The notes under the pieces are model-generated. The model did no database searches and was not told where the DNA came from. It was given only the letters and a program-made list of their open reading frames with translations. The position numbers and the translations under genes were made by a program. Below are positions 16,486 through 24,799 of a stretch of 32,842 bases of DNA, piece after piece; within the stretch, counting starts at the first letter, position 1; each line of letters begins with the position of its first letter. Origin of the DNA: Mucilaginibacter sp. (GTDB lineage: Bacteria; Bacteroidota; Bacteroidia; Sphingobacteriales; Sphingobacteriaceae); contig JAESTD010000049.1 in NCBI GenBank assembly GCA_016763755.1, positions 1 to 32,842 on the forward strand, given 5' to 3'.

Positions 16486-18235
16486 GCTTTGCCTCTATCC
16501 ATAGGAAAGTACATGCCGCAAGCAGCAGGATATAAAAATAAATTTTCGGGACATCAATCCTAACTTTTTTGTGTATTGGTTCTGTTACAATTGAAGTTGC
16601 CGGGTGATAAACTGCATATGCCCGGGTAGCATTTATTTTTTCAGAAGATTGTACAGATCGCCATTGGTTGGCCGGATAGGCGTACCAATTAGCTGTTGTA
16701 TTGCCACTTTGCAGGGTTTGCCAGCCTGCGGTATTTATTTGTCCGTCCGCAGCCCATGCGAACGGCACGGACAGGTTTTGCTCCGGAGAAACCGGTTGTT
16801 TGTTTATAGATAATAATCCAAAGTCGCCGCGTTCAATGTTAAGGATAACAGGGGCACCTGCAACGGGTAACGAGGCAAATGATATTTTCAATGATGCATC
16901 ATCAGCCTTGCGTGCAGCTTTACCAATCATTGCCGACCAAAAAGACGCGTAATCTTCTTTATCGCCACCCAGCATCCAACTGTAACTGTTATTTATTGTG
17001 GTAAATATTATTTTACCCACACCGGTTTGAGCAACAGCGGCAAGCGTTTTGTTTCCTGCGGATGCCAAAGGTTGTATACCATTTTGATGGCTAAGATGTG
17101 CGTTACCTGTAAGCAATTTGCCGGAGCGGCTTTTTTGATTGCTGATGCTGATGAACGACGGTGCAGCCTCTTTACCCGATGGCCTGTCTACTACAAAACC
17201 GGTCTGCAACCAGCTTCTTTTATCTGTACTATCTGCCCGTACAATTATCCCGAGGCCGCCATCTGTTATTTGTTGTTTAAGTGCCGAAGATTCTGACCCG
17301 GTAAGAGATGCAAGGGCAGATAGGTCGCCGATAACCACATCAAATTTATTAAGTATTGAGGCGGATAGACTGCCAATATTGGTTTGCGGCAGATTAATAA
17401 ACTCTGTATTGTATTTGTTTTTGCTGATGGCCGCGCGCATGGCAACCGCATAGCCGTTACTGCCCAGCCAGTTTTTCAAAAATTTGGTCTCAAAATCCGG
17501 CGAAGCCGAAAGCATTAAAACCCTGAGTGGCTTGGCGGGCTCAACCTGCGTGGGGACATCTCCCTGTAAAGCAGTATCGGCATATAACTGATAAACCAAA
17601 GGCCCTGTAGCTGCAGGCTTGGCCGAGAGACTAAAGCGTGTTTCAGATTTAGGAGCAAGCATCAGAGAGTCCGCATTGGTTGCCAGTCCCTTCAAAACCA
17701 ATTTAACCTTTTGGGTGGATGTGTTGTTGTAGATGCCCTGCACATGCAAATTTTCGCCTGCTTTTAGCTTTTCGTTCCAGCTTGCCGAGATTACGCCAAT
17801 ATGTTTGCCAGGCGGATGAAACACAACCGGTAGACTATCCAGTTGTGCCAGTTCATGAAGTTTTAAGCCATCTCCATAAATGTGCAAAGCTTTTGTTTCA
17901 GTTAGTTCGTCCAATCCGGAGAGGAGTGCAGCTTTGGGATAAGCTTTCTTGATTGAGCCATTCAAAGTATAAACTCGGGTGTTTGAATCGGTGCTGATGC
18001 TGTCTGCGTTAAAGCCTGCGGTTAGTAAAACTGTTTTTTTCTCCGCACGTATAGTATGGTTACCATCATACCTTAACGGTAAAGCTATGCAGGCAAGCGC
18101 TGCTATAGCAATCAATACCGCCGCCAATCGCCAGGCCAGGTGCGCCTTGTTCCGTCTTTTAATTTCGAGTACGGCAAACACCGTTGCGGCGATAGCGCAA
18201 ACCGATATGATGATATATGTCGGCAGGGTTTGCAT
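16475..18235 (-). CDS. Membrane-anchored periplasmic protein of the BatA-type operon, unknown function
   Basis: 586 aa. Two N-terminal hydrophobic helices (about 5-23 and 36-53) and one near the C-terminus (about 564-580) bracket a large domain that is probably periplasmic. The middle part (RVLMLSASPDFETKFLKNWL, about 244-263, then VVIGDLSALASL) resembles the alpha/beta fold of class I glutamine-amidotransferase-like proteins found next to BatA genes. No catalytic Cys is visible there, so it is likely a non-enzymatic version. The start overlaps the upstream DUF4175 stop by one base (TAATG), showing coupling. A TGTCCGTCCG element lies inside (16740-16749). The last codons lie in a repeat. Function is unknown. 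Confidence 0.75.
   Translation of the reverse strand: MQTLPTYIIISVCAIAATVFAVLEIKRRNKAHLAWRLAAVLIAIAALACIALPLRYDGNHTIRAEKKTVLLTAGFNADSISTDSNTRVYTLNGSIKKAYPKAALLSGLDELTETKALHIYGDGLKLHELAQLDSLPVVFHPPGKHIGVISASWNEKLKAGENLHVQGIYNNTSTQKVKLVLKGLATNADSLMLAPKSETRFSLSAKPAATGPLVYQLYADTALQGDVPTQVEPAKPLRVLMLSASPDFETKFLKNWLGSNGYAVAMRAAISKNKYNTEFINLPQTNIGSLSASILNKFDVVIGDLSALASLTGSESSALKQQITDGGLGIIVRADSTDKRSWLQTGFVVDRPSGKEAAPSFISISNQKSRSGKLLTGNAHLSHQNGIQPLASAGNKTLAAVAQTGVGKIIFTTINNSYSWMLGGDKEDYASFWSAMIGKAARKADDASLKISFASLPVAGAPVILNIERGDFGLLSINKQPVSPEQNLSVPFAWAADGQINTAGWQTLQSGNTTANWYAYPANQWRSVQSSEKINATRAYAVYHPATSIVTEPIHKKVRIDVPKIYFYILLLAACTFLWIEAKRLT
16740..16773. repeat. TGTCCGTCCG element inside the 586-aa protein gene
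   Basis: TGTCCGTCCG (16740-16749), then ATGCG and CGGACA (16768-16773). Same orientation as the other copies. Confidence 0.6.
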
Positions 18236-20352
18236 TAGCGGTTCAGGCTTTTAAGGTTTTTATAATATTGTTTGGAAAGGCCCATATCTGCCGCCGATGG
18301 CGCTGCTGCCGGCGTTGTTTTTAATGCCGATAAACTCTTTTGAACGGCCTGCTCGATCGTTTCTATGTCCGTCCGTTTTGGGGCGGCCGACGAGAGAACA
18401 CGCCGCATAGCATTTAGTGCAGGTAAGTAAACGCCGGGCTGAGCCGATGCGTTTTCACTTAGCTTTTGATCTGCAAGTTGTAGGGTACGTTTATCCGATG
18501 AACTGATTGATTGGCCCGTTTTTAAACGCTGCAAAACTGCTACCGCGTTTCGCAGAGCGAGTTGCTTATCTGCTGCGGGTTTAATTTCTTGCTTGTTGTT
18601 GGGGTCGATGATCTTATCCAATTCACCGCTCAGTCGTTTTTCTGGTTTAAGCGGGGGCGGGTTGTAGGCCGTTTTGGCTACGTAGGCGCGAGATTTTTGC
18701 TGCAGGTCTTTTAATAAACGTAAAGCTTTGTAAGCAAAAGGCAATGCCGCTTGTGGTTTGTATAAATGCAGTTGCAATTCGGCTTTCCACATTTCTGTTA
18801 GGGTGGCCTTTAATTGGGCTTTTATAGCCGGTTCAAACAAACCTGCGTCCTCGGCATTGTCGTGGTCGTCTGTGTATTCTTTCAGTATTTTTTTATCATT
18901 ACTGAAATCTGCAGGATCTGCCGGCTCGTTAGAAGGCGCACCTATTTCATCTTCACCTTCTTCGCCCAAAAATTTGCCATAGCGCAGGCGCAACAGCTTT
19001 TGGTCTATAGCCAGGTCATTACTGCGGGCATTGAATTTTTCTACACTGATGATGTCCTTATCCTTCAATAATTGTTCAGCATCTATAATGATCTGCCGTT
19101 CGCTCCTGAAAAACTCCGGCTTCAGGTTAGAGCCGGCTATCAAACCGTTCATGCTTAGTAACTCGGCAGTATCTTGTATGCTCACCCTGAACACATCCGA
19201 GCGGCTTTGTTGCTTGTAAGTATCCTGAGCCTGTACGTAGAAGTACAGTTCATCGCCCGGCTCCATTTTAAGAGTGGGCAGGTTGATGAGTTTTTGGAGA
19301 CTGTATTTTGTCCTGCGCTCCGCAAAGCCATTCGCAAACGGAATTTTATATTCCGTGAATTTGACACCCTCACCACGGCCTTTGGCTACTGTGGCAATTA
19401 TCTGCGCGTTAGTGATACCGTAATCATCATCAATAGCAGTATTAATGTTTACCTGCTGTGCTTCACCAGCGTCAATATAAGTATATGGTTTTGGTGTTTT
19501 TATATGGATAATGGGCGGCGCATCTTTCAATACGATGATCTTGTAGAGGTCGGATAGTTTGCCGTCTATCTTCACCTGGTAAAAGCCGGGCTTGCTTAAC
19601 TGTCTGCTGCCCGTCCACACCCTGCCATCTGCCGAAAGTTTTAATTTCAATTCCTGCACATCGTTAAACACCAGCGATAGCGCTTTTACCCGCACGTTAG
19701 TTTTTACTTGCCAAAGTAGGCTTGCATTCTCATTAACGGTAATGTTGAACTTATCCCATGTAAACGGCGTGCGACTTATATATGCTGGCGGCGTAATGGT
19801 AATATGCACCCCAAGCACTTGCGGCAACAACACTTCGGGTTTTTCGGGCGCGCAAAAGGCTACATCACGATCATGGGTGTAAAACAGGCGCTCTACATGG
19901 AAGATCTTACCCATTGCCCAGATAAAACCGGTAACCACCAATAAGGATACGAAGGCCACAACCAGACTTTTGGCAAATGGCTTATGCGATACCTTTAACT
20001 CGGTTAGCACACCATCCGCCTTTGCCGATGCCATTACCTGCAGCATGTTACGATCTGATGATGGGATAAGCAGCAATTGGACGCTTTCTTCTAATTCGGG
20101 GTATTCTTTATTGAGGAAGGCAGCAATTTTTTCATCAGGCATTTGCCATGGTTTGCGTACAAACAGTATCAACAGCAAAACCACCGGGAAAGCCAGCATG
20201 CCCCACAGCAGGGTTTGCGATACGAGGTAATAGGCAATGGTGCCTATGTACAACGCGGCATACGCTGAAAGCAAAATGTCTTCAAGCACGTGGTATACCA
20301 CCCATCGCCTGCGCAGGCTTTGTATTTTATATATACCGCCCTGCTCAGCCAT
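18235..20352 (-). CDS. DUF4175-type membrane protein
   Basis: 705 aa. Two transmembrane segments in the first 60 residues (SAYAALYIGTIAYYLV and a following helix) and a third at about 130-148 (LVVAFVSLLVVTGFIWAMG) precede a long domain. It begins with beta-rich Ig-like repeats (about 165-390, with ITITPPAYISRTPF and a DDYGITNAQI segment). It ends in a helical, charged region with a Pro-rich linker. This layout fits DUF4175 proteins, which in Bacteroidota sit in MoxR/DUF58/BatA operons. The biochemical role is unknown; a part in an envelope chaperone or stress complex is inference from context. The ATG overlaps the upstream stop by 8 bases. A TGTCCGTCCG copy lies at 18366-18375 within the gene. 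Confidence 0.75.
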   Translation of the reverse strand: MAEQGGIYKIQSLRRRWVVYHVLEDILLSAYAALYIGTIAYYLVSQTLLWGMLAFPVVLLLILFVRKPWQMPDEKIAAFLNKEYPELEESVQLLLIPSSDRNMLQVMASAKADGVLTELKVSHKPFAKSLVVAFVSLLVVTGFIWAMGKIFHVERLFYTHDRDVAFCAPEKPEVLLPQVLGVHITITPPAYISRTPFTWDKFNITVNENASLLWQVKTNVRVKALSLVFNDVQELKLKLSADGRVWTGSRQLSKPGFYQVKIDGKLSDLYKIIVLKDAPPIIHIKTPKPYTYIDAGEAQQVNINTAIDDDYGITNAQIIATVAKGRGEGVKFTEYKIPFANGFAERRTKYSLQKLINLPTLKMEPGDELYFYVQAQDTYKQQSRSDVFRVSIQDTAELLSMNGLIAGSNLKPEFFRSERQIIIDAEQLLKDKDIISVEKFNARSNDLAIDQKLLRLRYGKFLGEEGEDEIGAPSNEPADPADFSNDKKILKEYTDDHDNAEDAGLFEPAIKAQLKATLTEMWKAELQLHLYKPQAALPFAYKALRLLKDLQQKSRAYVAKTAYNPPPLKPEKRLSGELDKIIDPNNKQEIKPAADKQLALRNAVAVLQRLKTGQSISSSDKRTLQLADQKLSENASAQPGVYLPALNAMRRVLSSAAPKRTDIETIEQAVQKSLSALKTTPAAAPSAADMGLSKQYYKNLKSLNR
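18366..18375. repeat. TGTCCGTCCG motif inside the DUF4175 gene
   Basis: Exact copy of the 10-mer, followed by GGGCGGCCGAC, a diverged form of the pairing arm seen in other copies. Confidence 0.6.
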
Positions 20353-21787
20353 TTTCTCTTTGTTTTATATTGTAGTTCAAAATGCGTTCTGCTGCAAAAA
20401 ACACCATTAGCAGCAGCCAAAAGTATCCTGAAACATCAGTTTGCCCGCTTTCGCGAGACGGGGATATCGGCGTAGATAGTTTAATTATGTTTGGCTGCAG
20501 CTGCTGGTTACTTAAGATACGGCGATCATGCCTGTTTGGTTGGCTGGCATGTTTTTGTTGCAGCAATTTTAATATCATGGCCGGGAAATCCTCGCTCCAA
20601 ACCAGATCACCCCATGCGGAGTTAAAGTGGGAATAGAAACGGAAAACGCCGCCCTGTTGGGTCAATAAAGCATCACCGAAGCCATCTGTCCATATCGCTT
20701 GCGCATTTTGTTTTGAGAGGATGCGCTTTGTCAAAACGATATGCCCCGGGTCTATCCACGAGTTTACATCCGCCGGCTTTCCATCTGCGTAAGCGAAGAC
20801 ATACTTTGCACTTTTAGCCAATGCTGCGGGAGCGGGTTTATCTGATAGCCAGAATAACCATGTTTGATTGCCTGGGATTGTTAGATTACTATATTGTTTT
20901 ATAATTGTTTTTTTGCCATTGAAAGCTGTAGCGGCGTCAAGCGCAGCCTTCAGGTATTTGGCGTCTAAAGGGTAATTATCTATGAAAATGGCAATGTTTT
21001 GGGTTGTGGCATCTACGATAACAGGCGTTGCATTACTGTTTTTTAAACTGATGCTTGTCCGTCCGTTTTGTATGCGGACAGTATGGACAGCATCGCCATC
21101 GCTTTTTAAGATCTTGCTATGATAACTGGTACTTTGTGGTGCGCTTGAGCCATCCGTTACTTTTATGCCACCATCATTGGTGAAGGCTGCCGAGGCTATC
21201 CACTTGCTAACCGAATCTGCAGGTGTGTAAGTTTGCCATGTTAAGTTTAGGCCCACATCCGGCTTATTACCCTTAAAATGCTTTTGCAGGTTGGGCGTGA
21301 AGATATAAACCTGCCTGCCCAGGCCAACTTTATCAAGCTGTTTAACTACGTTCCAATAGTTAAGGTTTGAGGCAGTATCAAGGGTATGTTTTGTGCTGTC
21401 CCATTTGACGAAGTCTTTATTGAAATAATGCACCTCGTAACCCTTGCCGATGAGTGAATCGACCCGGGGCTTGAATTTAGCGTAGGTTTCCCTGAAATTC
21501 TCTCTCGGGATAAGTACCCAGCCTTTTGATTTTGTAACTGAAGTATGATTTTCCCAAAAAGGATTTGATAAGAATGTAGCGATGAGCGCCAGTAACACAC
21601 AACGCAATATCAGCAGCAAGATATCGAGTAATTTAAAGCTGCGACTGCTGGTTTTAGATGCTTCGGTGATAAGTGATATGCTGCCAACCTTTAGCGTTTT
21701 GCCGGGCTTTACATTCCACAGGTGAATAACCAGCGGGATCGTAAGCGCCGACAGTCCGAGGAACCATATGGGAGAAAGGAACTGCAT
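20345..21787 (-). CDS. BatA-domain membrane protein
   Basis: 480 aa. The N-terminus (MQFLSPIWFLGLSALTIPLV, then IHLWNVKPGKTLKVGSI) is the BatA / aerotolerance-regulator N-terminal domain. A second helix (LLDILLLILRCVLLALIATF, about 55-74) and a C-terminal helix (YFWLLLMVFFAAERIL, about 454-469) flank a large region, probably periplasmic, with a von Willebrand-like alpha/beta core. BatA-type proteins work with MoxR ATPases and DUF58 proteins; in Bacteroides fragilis the Bat operon affects oxygen tolerance. The neighbouring genes support the same assignment here. It lies 74 bases downstream of the DUF58 gene, across a CTCTCC palindrome. One TGTCCGTCCG element lies in the gene (21056-21089). Confidence 0.82.
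   Translation of the reverse strand: MQFLSPIWFLGLSALTIPLVIHLWNVKPGKTLKVGSISLITEASKTSSRSFKLLDILLLILRCVLLALIATFLSNPFWENHTSVTKSKGWVLIPRENFRETYAKFKPRVDSLIGKGYEVHYFNKDFVKWDSTKHTLDTASNLNYWNVVKQLDKVGLGRQVYIFTPNLQKHFKGNKPDVGLNLTWQTYTPADSVSKWIASAAFTNDGGIKVTDGSSAPQSTSYHSKILKSDGDAVHTVRIQNGRTSISLKNSNATPVIVDATTQNIAIFIDNYPLDAKYLKAALDAATAFNGKKTIIKQYSNLTIPGNQTWLFWLSDKPAPAALAKSAKYVFAYADGKPADVNSWIDPGHIVLTKRILSKQNAQAIWTDGFGDALLTQQGGVFRFYSHFNSAWGDLVWSEDFPAMILKLLQQKHASQPNRHDRRILSNQQLQPNIIKLSTPISPSRESGQTDVSGYFWLLLMVFFAAERILNYNIKQRENG
21056..21089. repeat. TGTCCGTCCG element inside the BatA-domain gene
   Basis: TGTCCGTCCG (21056-21065), GCGGACA (21074-21080) and TGGACA (21084-21089): the fullest coding copy of the element, with arms able to form a hairpin. 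Confidence 0.7.
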
Positions 21788-21807
21788 TTACGAAGCCTCT
21801 CCTAAAT

Positions 21808-21824
21808 CCTCTCCGAAGGAGAGG
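21808..21824. repeat. CTCTCC palindrome between DUF58 and BatA-domain genes
   Basis: CCTCTCCGAAGGAGAGG, a perfect 7-bp stem with a 3-nt loop, in the 74-base spacer. A partial extra arm (CCTCTCC) lies at 21796-21802. Confidence 0.85.
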
Positions 21825-21861
21825 ACTTTTTCTAATTGTTTATTACTCATTGTACCACCCA

Positions 21862-22740
21862 TTACACTAATCCCTTTTTGCGTTGAACCAAAAAATCTCT
21901 CAGCGCTTCATCAAGTGGTTGCGATGTGCTAAGCATACGGTAAGCAATACGTTTACCAAGCAGCTCATTTTTTATGGCAGATAAGTGCTGCTGTAACTTA
22001 GCCTGATAAGTTGCCTTTGCGGTTTGCGTGTTGATCTGGATGGTTTCGCCGGTTTCCATATCTTCCAAGGTGGTATATCCCTTAAAATCAAAATCAAGCT
22101 CGTTTTGCCCCATCAGGTGGAAAACAATGATCTCGTGCCGCAAGGCAGCAAGTGTAGTCAATAACGATAGTATCTCGCCATTTGCCTGGTACATATCGGT
22201 TACAAAAATCAGCAGTTCCTTTCGGCCGTTGCCCGCAAACAGCTCTTTGTAGTTAGCCGGTTTTGTAAATTGTCCGTCGGGTTTTACCTGTTCCAAATGG
22301 TAGAACAAGCGCTGCAAATGCTGAGGATCGGGCTTTGACGGCAACGAAAACAGTTTGCCATCCTGGAAAACATTCAGCGCTACCGAATCGCCTTGCAGAT
22401 TGGCCAGCCACGCTAACGATGCTGCCAGCATCCTGGCATATTCTATCTTCAGTATCCCGTTATCATCATGGTTCATAGATGCGCTGGCATCAACCAGAAA
22501 ACGCACCGAAATGCTGGTCTCCACTTCCGATTCGCGGATATAATACCTATCGCTGCGGGCAAACATGCGCCAGTCCATCCAGCGCAGGTCATCGCCAGGC
22601 TGGTAGCTACGGTATTGGCTAAACTCCAATCCCGGCCCTTTCAGCGTGCTCTTGTTGAAGCCATTCATAAAGCCGTCAACAACCGTTTTCGCCAACAATG
22701 GCAAATCCTTTATGGTGGTTAATGTTTTGGGATGGAGCAT
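21862..22740 (-). CDS. DUF58 domain protein (MoxR-associated, von Willebrand-like)
   Basis: 292 aa. It contains the DUF58 core GPGLEFSQYRSYQPGDDLRW (about 35-54), followed by MDWRMFARSDRYYIRE. A von Willebrand A-type metal site follows (VDASASMN, the DxSxS pattern). DUF58 proteins are soluble partners of MoxR AAA+ ATPases and are thought to help load metal or cofactor, or to act as co-chaperones. It is the second gene of the operon after moxR. A near match to the 10-mer element (TGTCCGTCGG) lies at 22271-22280. Confidence 0.9.
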   Translation of the reverse strand: MLHPKTLTTIKDLPLLAKTVVDGFMNGFNKSTLKGPGLEFSQYRSYQPGDDLRWMDWRMFARSDRYYIRESEVETSISVRFLVDASASMNHDDNGILKIEYARMLAASLAWLANLQGDSVALNVFQDGKLFSLPSKPDPQHLQRLFYHLEQVKPDGQFTKPANYKELFAGNGRKELLIFVTDMYQANGEILSLLTTLAALRHEIIVFHLMGQNELDFDFKGYTTLEDMETGETIQINTQTAKATYQAKLQQHLSAIKNELLGKRIAYRMLSTSQPLDEALRDFLVQRKKGLV

Positions 22741-22784
22741 GGGTTATTAGAGATTGGTGATTTGTTGATTAAGCCCCCTCTAAA

Positions 22785-22803
22785 TCTCCCCCGATAGGGG
22801 AGA
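22785..22803. repeat. Diverged CTCCCC palindrome between moxR and DUF58
   Basis: TCTCCCC and GGGGAGA arms around a short centre, followed by a T-run. It could also act as a plus-strand terminator. Related to the CTCTCC family. Confidence 0.55.
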
Positions 22804-22812
22804 CTTTTTTGT

Positions 22813-22844
22813 TTGTCCGCTTATTGATGCGGACATGGTGGACA
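22813..22844. repeat. Intergenic variant of the TGTCCG element
   Basis: TTGTCCGC (22813-22820), GCGGACA (22829-22835) and TGGACAA (22838-22844). Same arrangement of arms as the coding copy at 21056-21089, showing the element also occurs between genes. Confidence 0.6.
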
Positions 22845-22876
22845 ATTTAATTACACCTTGTCATTTTTCTTTAAGT

Positions 22877-22909
22877 CCCTCTCCTTCGGAGAGGGGTTTG
22901 GGGAGAGGC
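22877..22909. repeat. CTCTCC palindrome just after moxR
   Basis: CCCTCTCCTTCGGAGAGGG (22877-22895) plus a further GGGGAGAGG arm (22900-22908), directly next to the moxR stop codon. Confidence 0.85.
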
Positions 22910-23905
22910 CTATAATCCTCCCTTTCTCTCCACCACTTTTATCAATTCCTCGGTTACTTTATCAGAAGTTATCCCCTCGGACTCGGCCCTGAAATTCATC
23001 AGGATGCGGTGCCTTAATACAGCGGGAGCCATGGCATGAATATCTTCCATTAATACCGTGTAGCGGCCTTTGAGCAATGCACGGGCTTTGGCTGTTAATA
23101 TCAGCGCCTGTCCTGCGCGGGGGCCTGCCCCCTAGCGTACCCATTCTTTTACGTAATCAACGGTAGTGGTATCCGGCCGGGTAGCGCGTATCAGCTGACT
23201 AACATATCGCGTAAGATCTTCATTTATGGTTACCTGCCTCACCAATGCCTGAGCCTGCAAAATTTCATCTGCAGATATTATCGCCTGCACATCAGCGTTG
23301 CGGGTGCCGGTTGTGCGGTTAAGTACCTCAAATTCTTCCTGCTCTGTTGGGTAGCCAATTTTTATCAGGAGCAGAAAACGGTCTAACTGGGCCTCGGGCA
23401 GCGGGTAGGTACCGGCCTGCTCAATAGGGTTTTGGGTTGCCAGGATAAAGAAAGGTTTATCAAGCGGGTAGGTTTGCCCACCATAAGTTACCTCAAACTC
23501 CTGCATGGCCTCTAATAATGCCGACTGCGTTTTGGGCGGTGTACGGTTTATTTCATCCGCCAAAATAATATTGGCGAACAATGGGCCTTTATTGAATTTA
23601 AAGAAACGCTTGCCTGTGGCATGGTCTTCTTCCAGTATCTCGGTGCCGATGATGTCGGTAGGCATTAGGTCGGGTGTAAATTGGATACGCCTGAAAGCCA
23701 GTTGCAATGCCTGCGACATGGTTTTCACGATCAGCGTTTTGGCCAGTCCGGGTACTCCCTCAAGCAGGCAATGGCCACCCGCAAGGAAGGCCACTAACAA
23801 TTCGTCCAGTATGGCGTCCTGTCCTACAATTACCTTTTGTATCTCGGTTTTTAGCTGCGGAAGCTTAGCTAATAGGGTGTTAATTTGTTTTTCAGTTAGT
23901 TGCAT
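22910..23905 (-). pseudogene. moxR: MoxR-type AAA+ ATPase interrupted by one in-frame amber codon
   Basis: One frame of 331 codons runs from the ATG at 23905 to a TAG at 22910. The start at 23905 fits the family (MQLTEKQINTLLAKL); a GTG at 23923 lies in a repeat. Walker A is GVPGLAKT (50-57), Walker B is IILADEIN (113-120) and sensor 1 is in ILATQNP. The frame is broken only by TAG at 23132-23134 (codon 258). Reading through gives KEWVR-stop-GAGPRAGQALIL, where MoxR proteins have a Trp in WGAGPRAGQ. One base change (TGG to TAG) therefore explains the break. The truncated 257-aa product keeps the ATPase core but loses the lid domain. The cause is a true mutation, a sequencing error or suppression; the gene is first in an otherwise intact operon. 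Confidence 0.85.
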
Positions 23906-23918
23906 AGTTAGCTTTAGC

Positions 23919-24007
23919 CTCACCCTAACCCTCTCCGAAGGAGAGGGAACCGATTGCCTTCGGTAGCTTTACGGCTCCCTCTCCTTTGGAGAGGGCCGGG
24001 GTGAGGC
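23919..24007. repeat. CTCTCC double palindrome upstream of moxR
   Basis: CCCTCTCCGAAGGAGAGGG (23929-23947) and CCCTCTCCTTTGGAGAGGG (23977-23995) with outer arms CCTCACCC (23919-23926) and GGGGTGAGG (23998-24006). It has the same design as the copy at 16410-16485 and fills most of the moxR-DUF4159 divergent spacer. Confidence 0.9.
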
Positions 24008-24129
24008 ATCACAAGATAGCCATTCACTGCATTTTTTCGGCAATATCCGCATAAGGTATCTAAAACTTTACACTTACTGCCTGCCGCCCATCGCCTTTGG
24101 GCAAAATATTTGTATTAATTTTAGCAGCT

Positions 24130-24756
24130 ATGGCACAGGCGCAGAAATTTACCTTTACCCGACTCAGTTACCACAGCGGCGACTGGGATACCGACCAGCG
24201 TATGCCATCAAACCTGCTTAACTCGTTGCTGGAGTACACTACCGTGCCCATAAATCAGCAGGAAAAAGTTGTGCCGCTAAGCAGCGACGATATTTTTAAT
24301 TATCCCTTTTGCTACCTGAGCGGGCATAAGCTGGTACAGTTTGATGCAAAGGAAAAGGCCAACTTTAAGCAGTACGTACAAAACGGCGGCTTTGTGTTTG
24401 TTGACGATTGCAACCACGATATTGACGGCCTCTTTGCCAAATCATTTGAGGCGCAGATGGCGGCGCTGTTCGGCCCATCAGCATTAAAGAAGATCCCTAA
24501 TAACCATAAGCTTTACAGTTCGTTCTTTAAGTTTGATAAAGGGCCGCCTACCACATCGTTTGAGCTTAACGGCTGGGGCGACGACCTGGTGCACGATTAC
24601 CTTAAGGCCATCGAAATAAACGGCTGCATCGGGGTTTTATACAGCAGTAAAGATTATGGCTGCGAGTGGGATTATGATTTCAGGAACAAGCGTTTTTTAG
24701 CCGAGGATAACACTAAATTTGGCGTTAATATTATTATGTACGCACTAAATTCTTAA
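24130..24756 (+). CDS. DUF4159 domain protein
   Basis: 208 aa from the ATG at 24130; the frame is open to a TTG at 24097 but the ATG fits the usual family start (QKFTFTRLSYHSGDWDTDQR). The domain shows FVFVDDCNHDID (about 98-109) and the C-terminal FLAEDNTKFGVNIIMYALN typical of DUF4159. The fold is thought to be glutamine-amidotransferase-like without the catalytic triad. These genes cluster with MoxR, DUF58 and BatA genes in Bacteroidota. Here it is divergent from that operon, across a repeat element. With the TTG start the N-terminus would gain a hydrophobic stretch (IFVLILAAMAQAQ) resembling a signal peptide, so the start is uncertain and bears on whether the protein is exported. Confidence 0.82.
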   Translation: MAQAQKFTFTRLSYHSGDWDTDQRMPSNLLNSLLEYTTVPINQQEKVVPLSSDDIFNYPFCYLSGHKLVQFDAKEKANFKQYVQNGGFVFVDDCNHDIDGLFAKSFEAQMAALFGPSALKKIPNNHKLYSSFFKFDKGPPTTSFELNGWGDDLVHDYLKAIEINGCIGVLYSSKDYGCEWDYDFRNKRFLAEDNTKFGVNIIMYALNS

Positions 24757-24793
24757 GGATAAAAGGTGTATCTTAATGCCTTAAGATCCTTAA
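24753..24793. repeat. Nested palindromes after the DUF4159 gene
   Basis: Outer arms TTAAGGAT (24753-24760) and ATCCTTAA (24786-24793) enclose an inner hairpin, ATCTTAA (24770-24776) with TTAAGAT (24781-24787). The left arm covers the DUF4159 stop. There is no T-run, so a simple terminator is unlikely. Confidence 0.5.
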
Positions 24794-24799
24794 CCCACA

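Noticed and set aside
22962..23144. Separate 60-codon minus-strand gene after the moxR stop
   Set aside because: It is another frame over the moxR 3' part; the true frame continues past the amber codon with conserved MoxR sequence.
24096..24123. Promoter TTTG-N16-TAATTTTA before the DUF4159 gene
   Set aside because: The -7 box departs from consensus, the spacer is slightly short, and transcription would start at the ATG itself, so the evidence is too thin to list.
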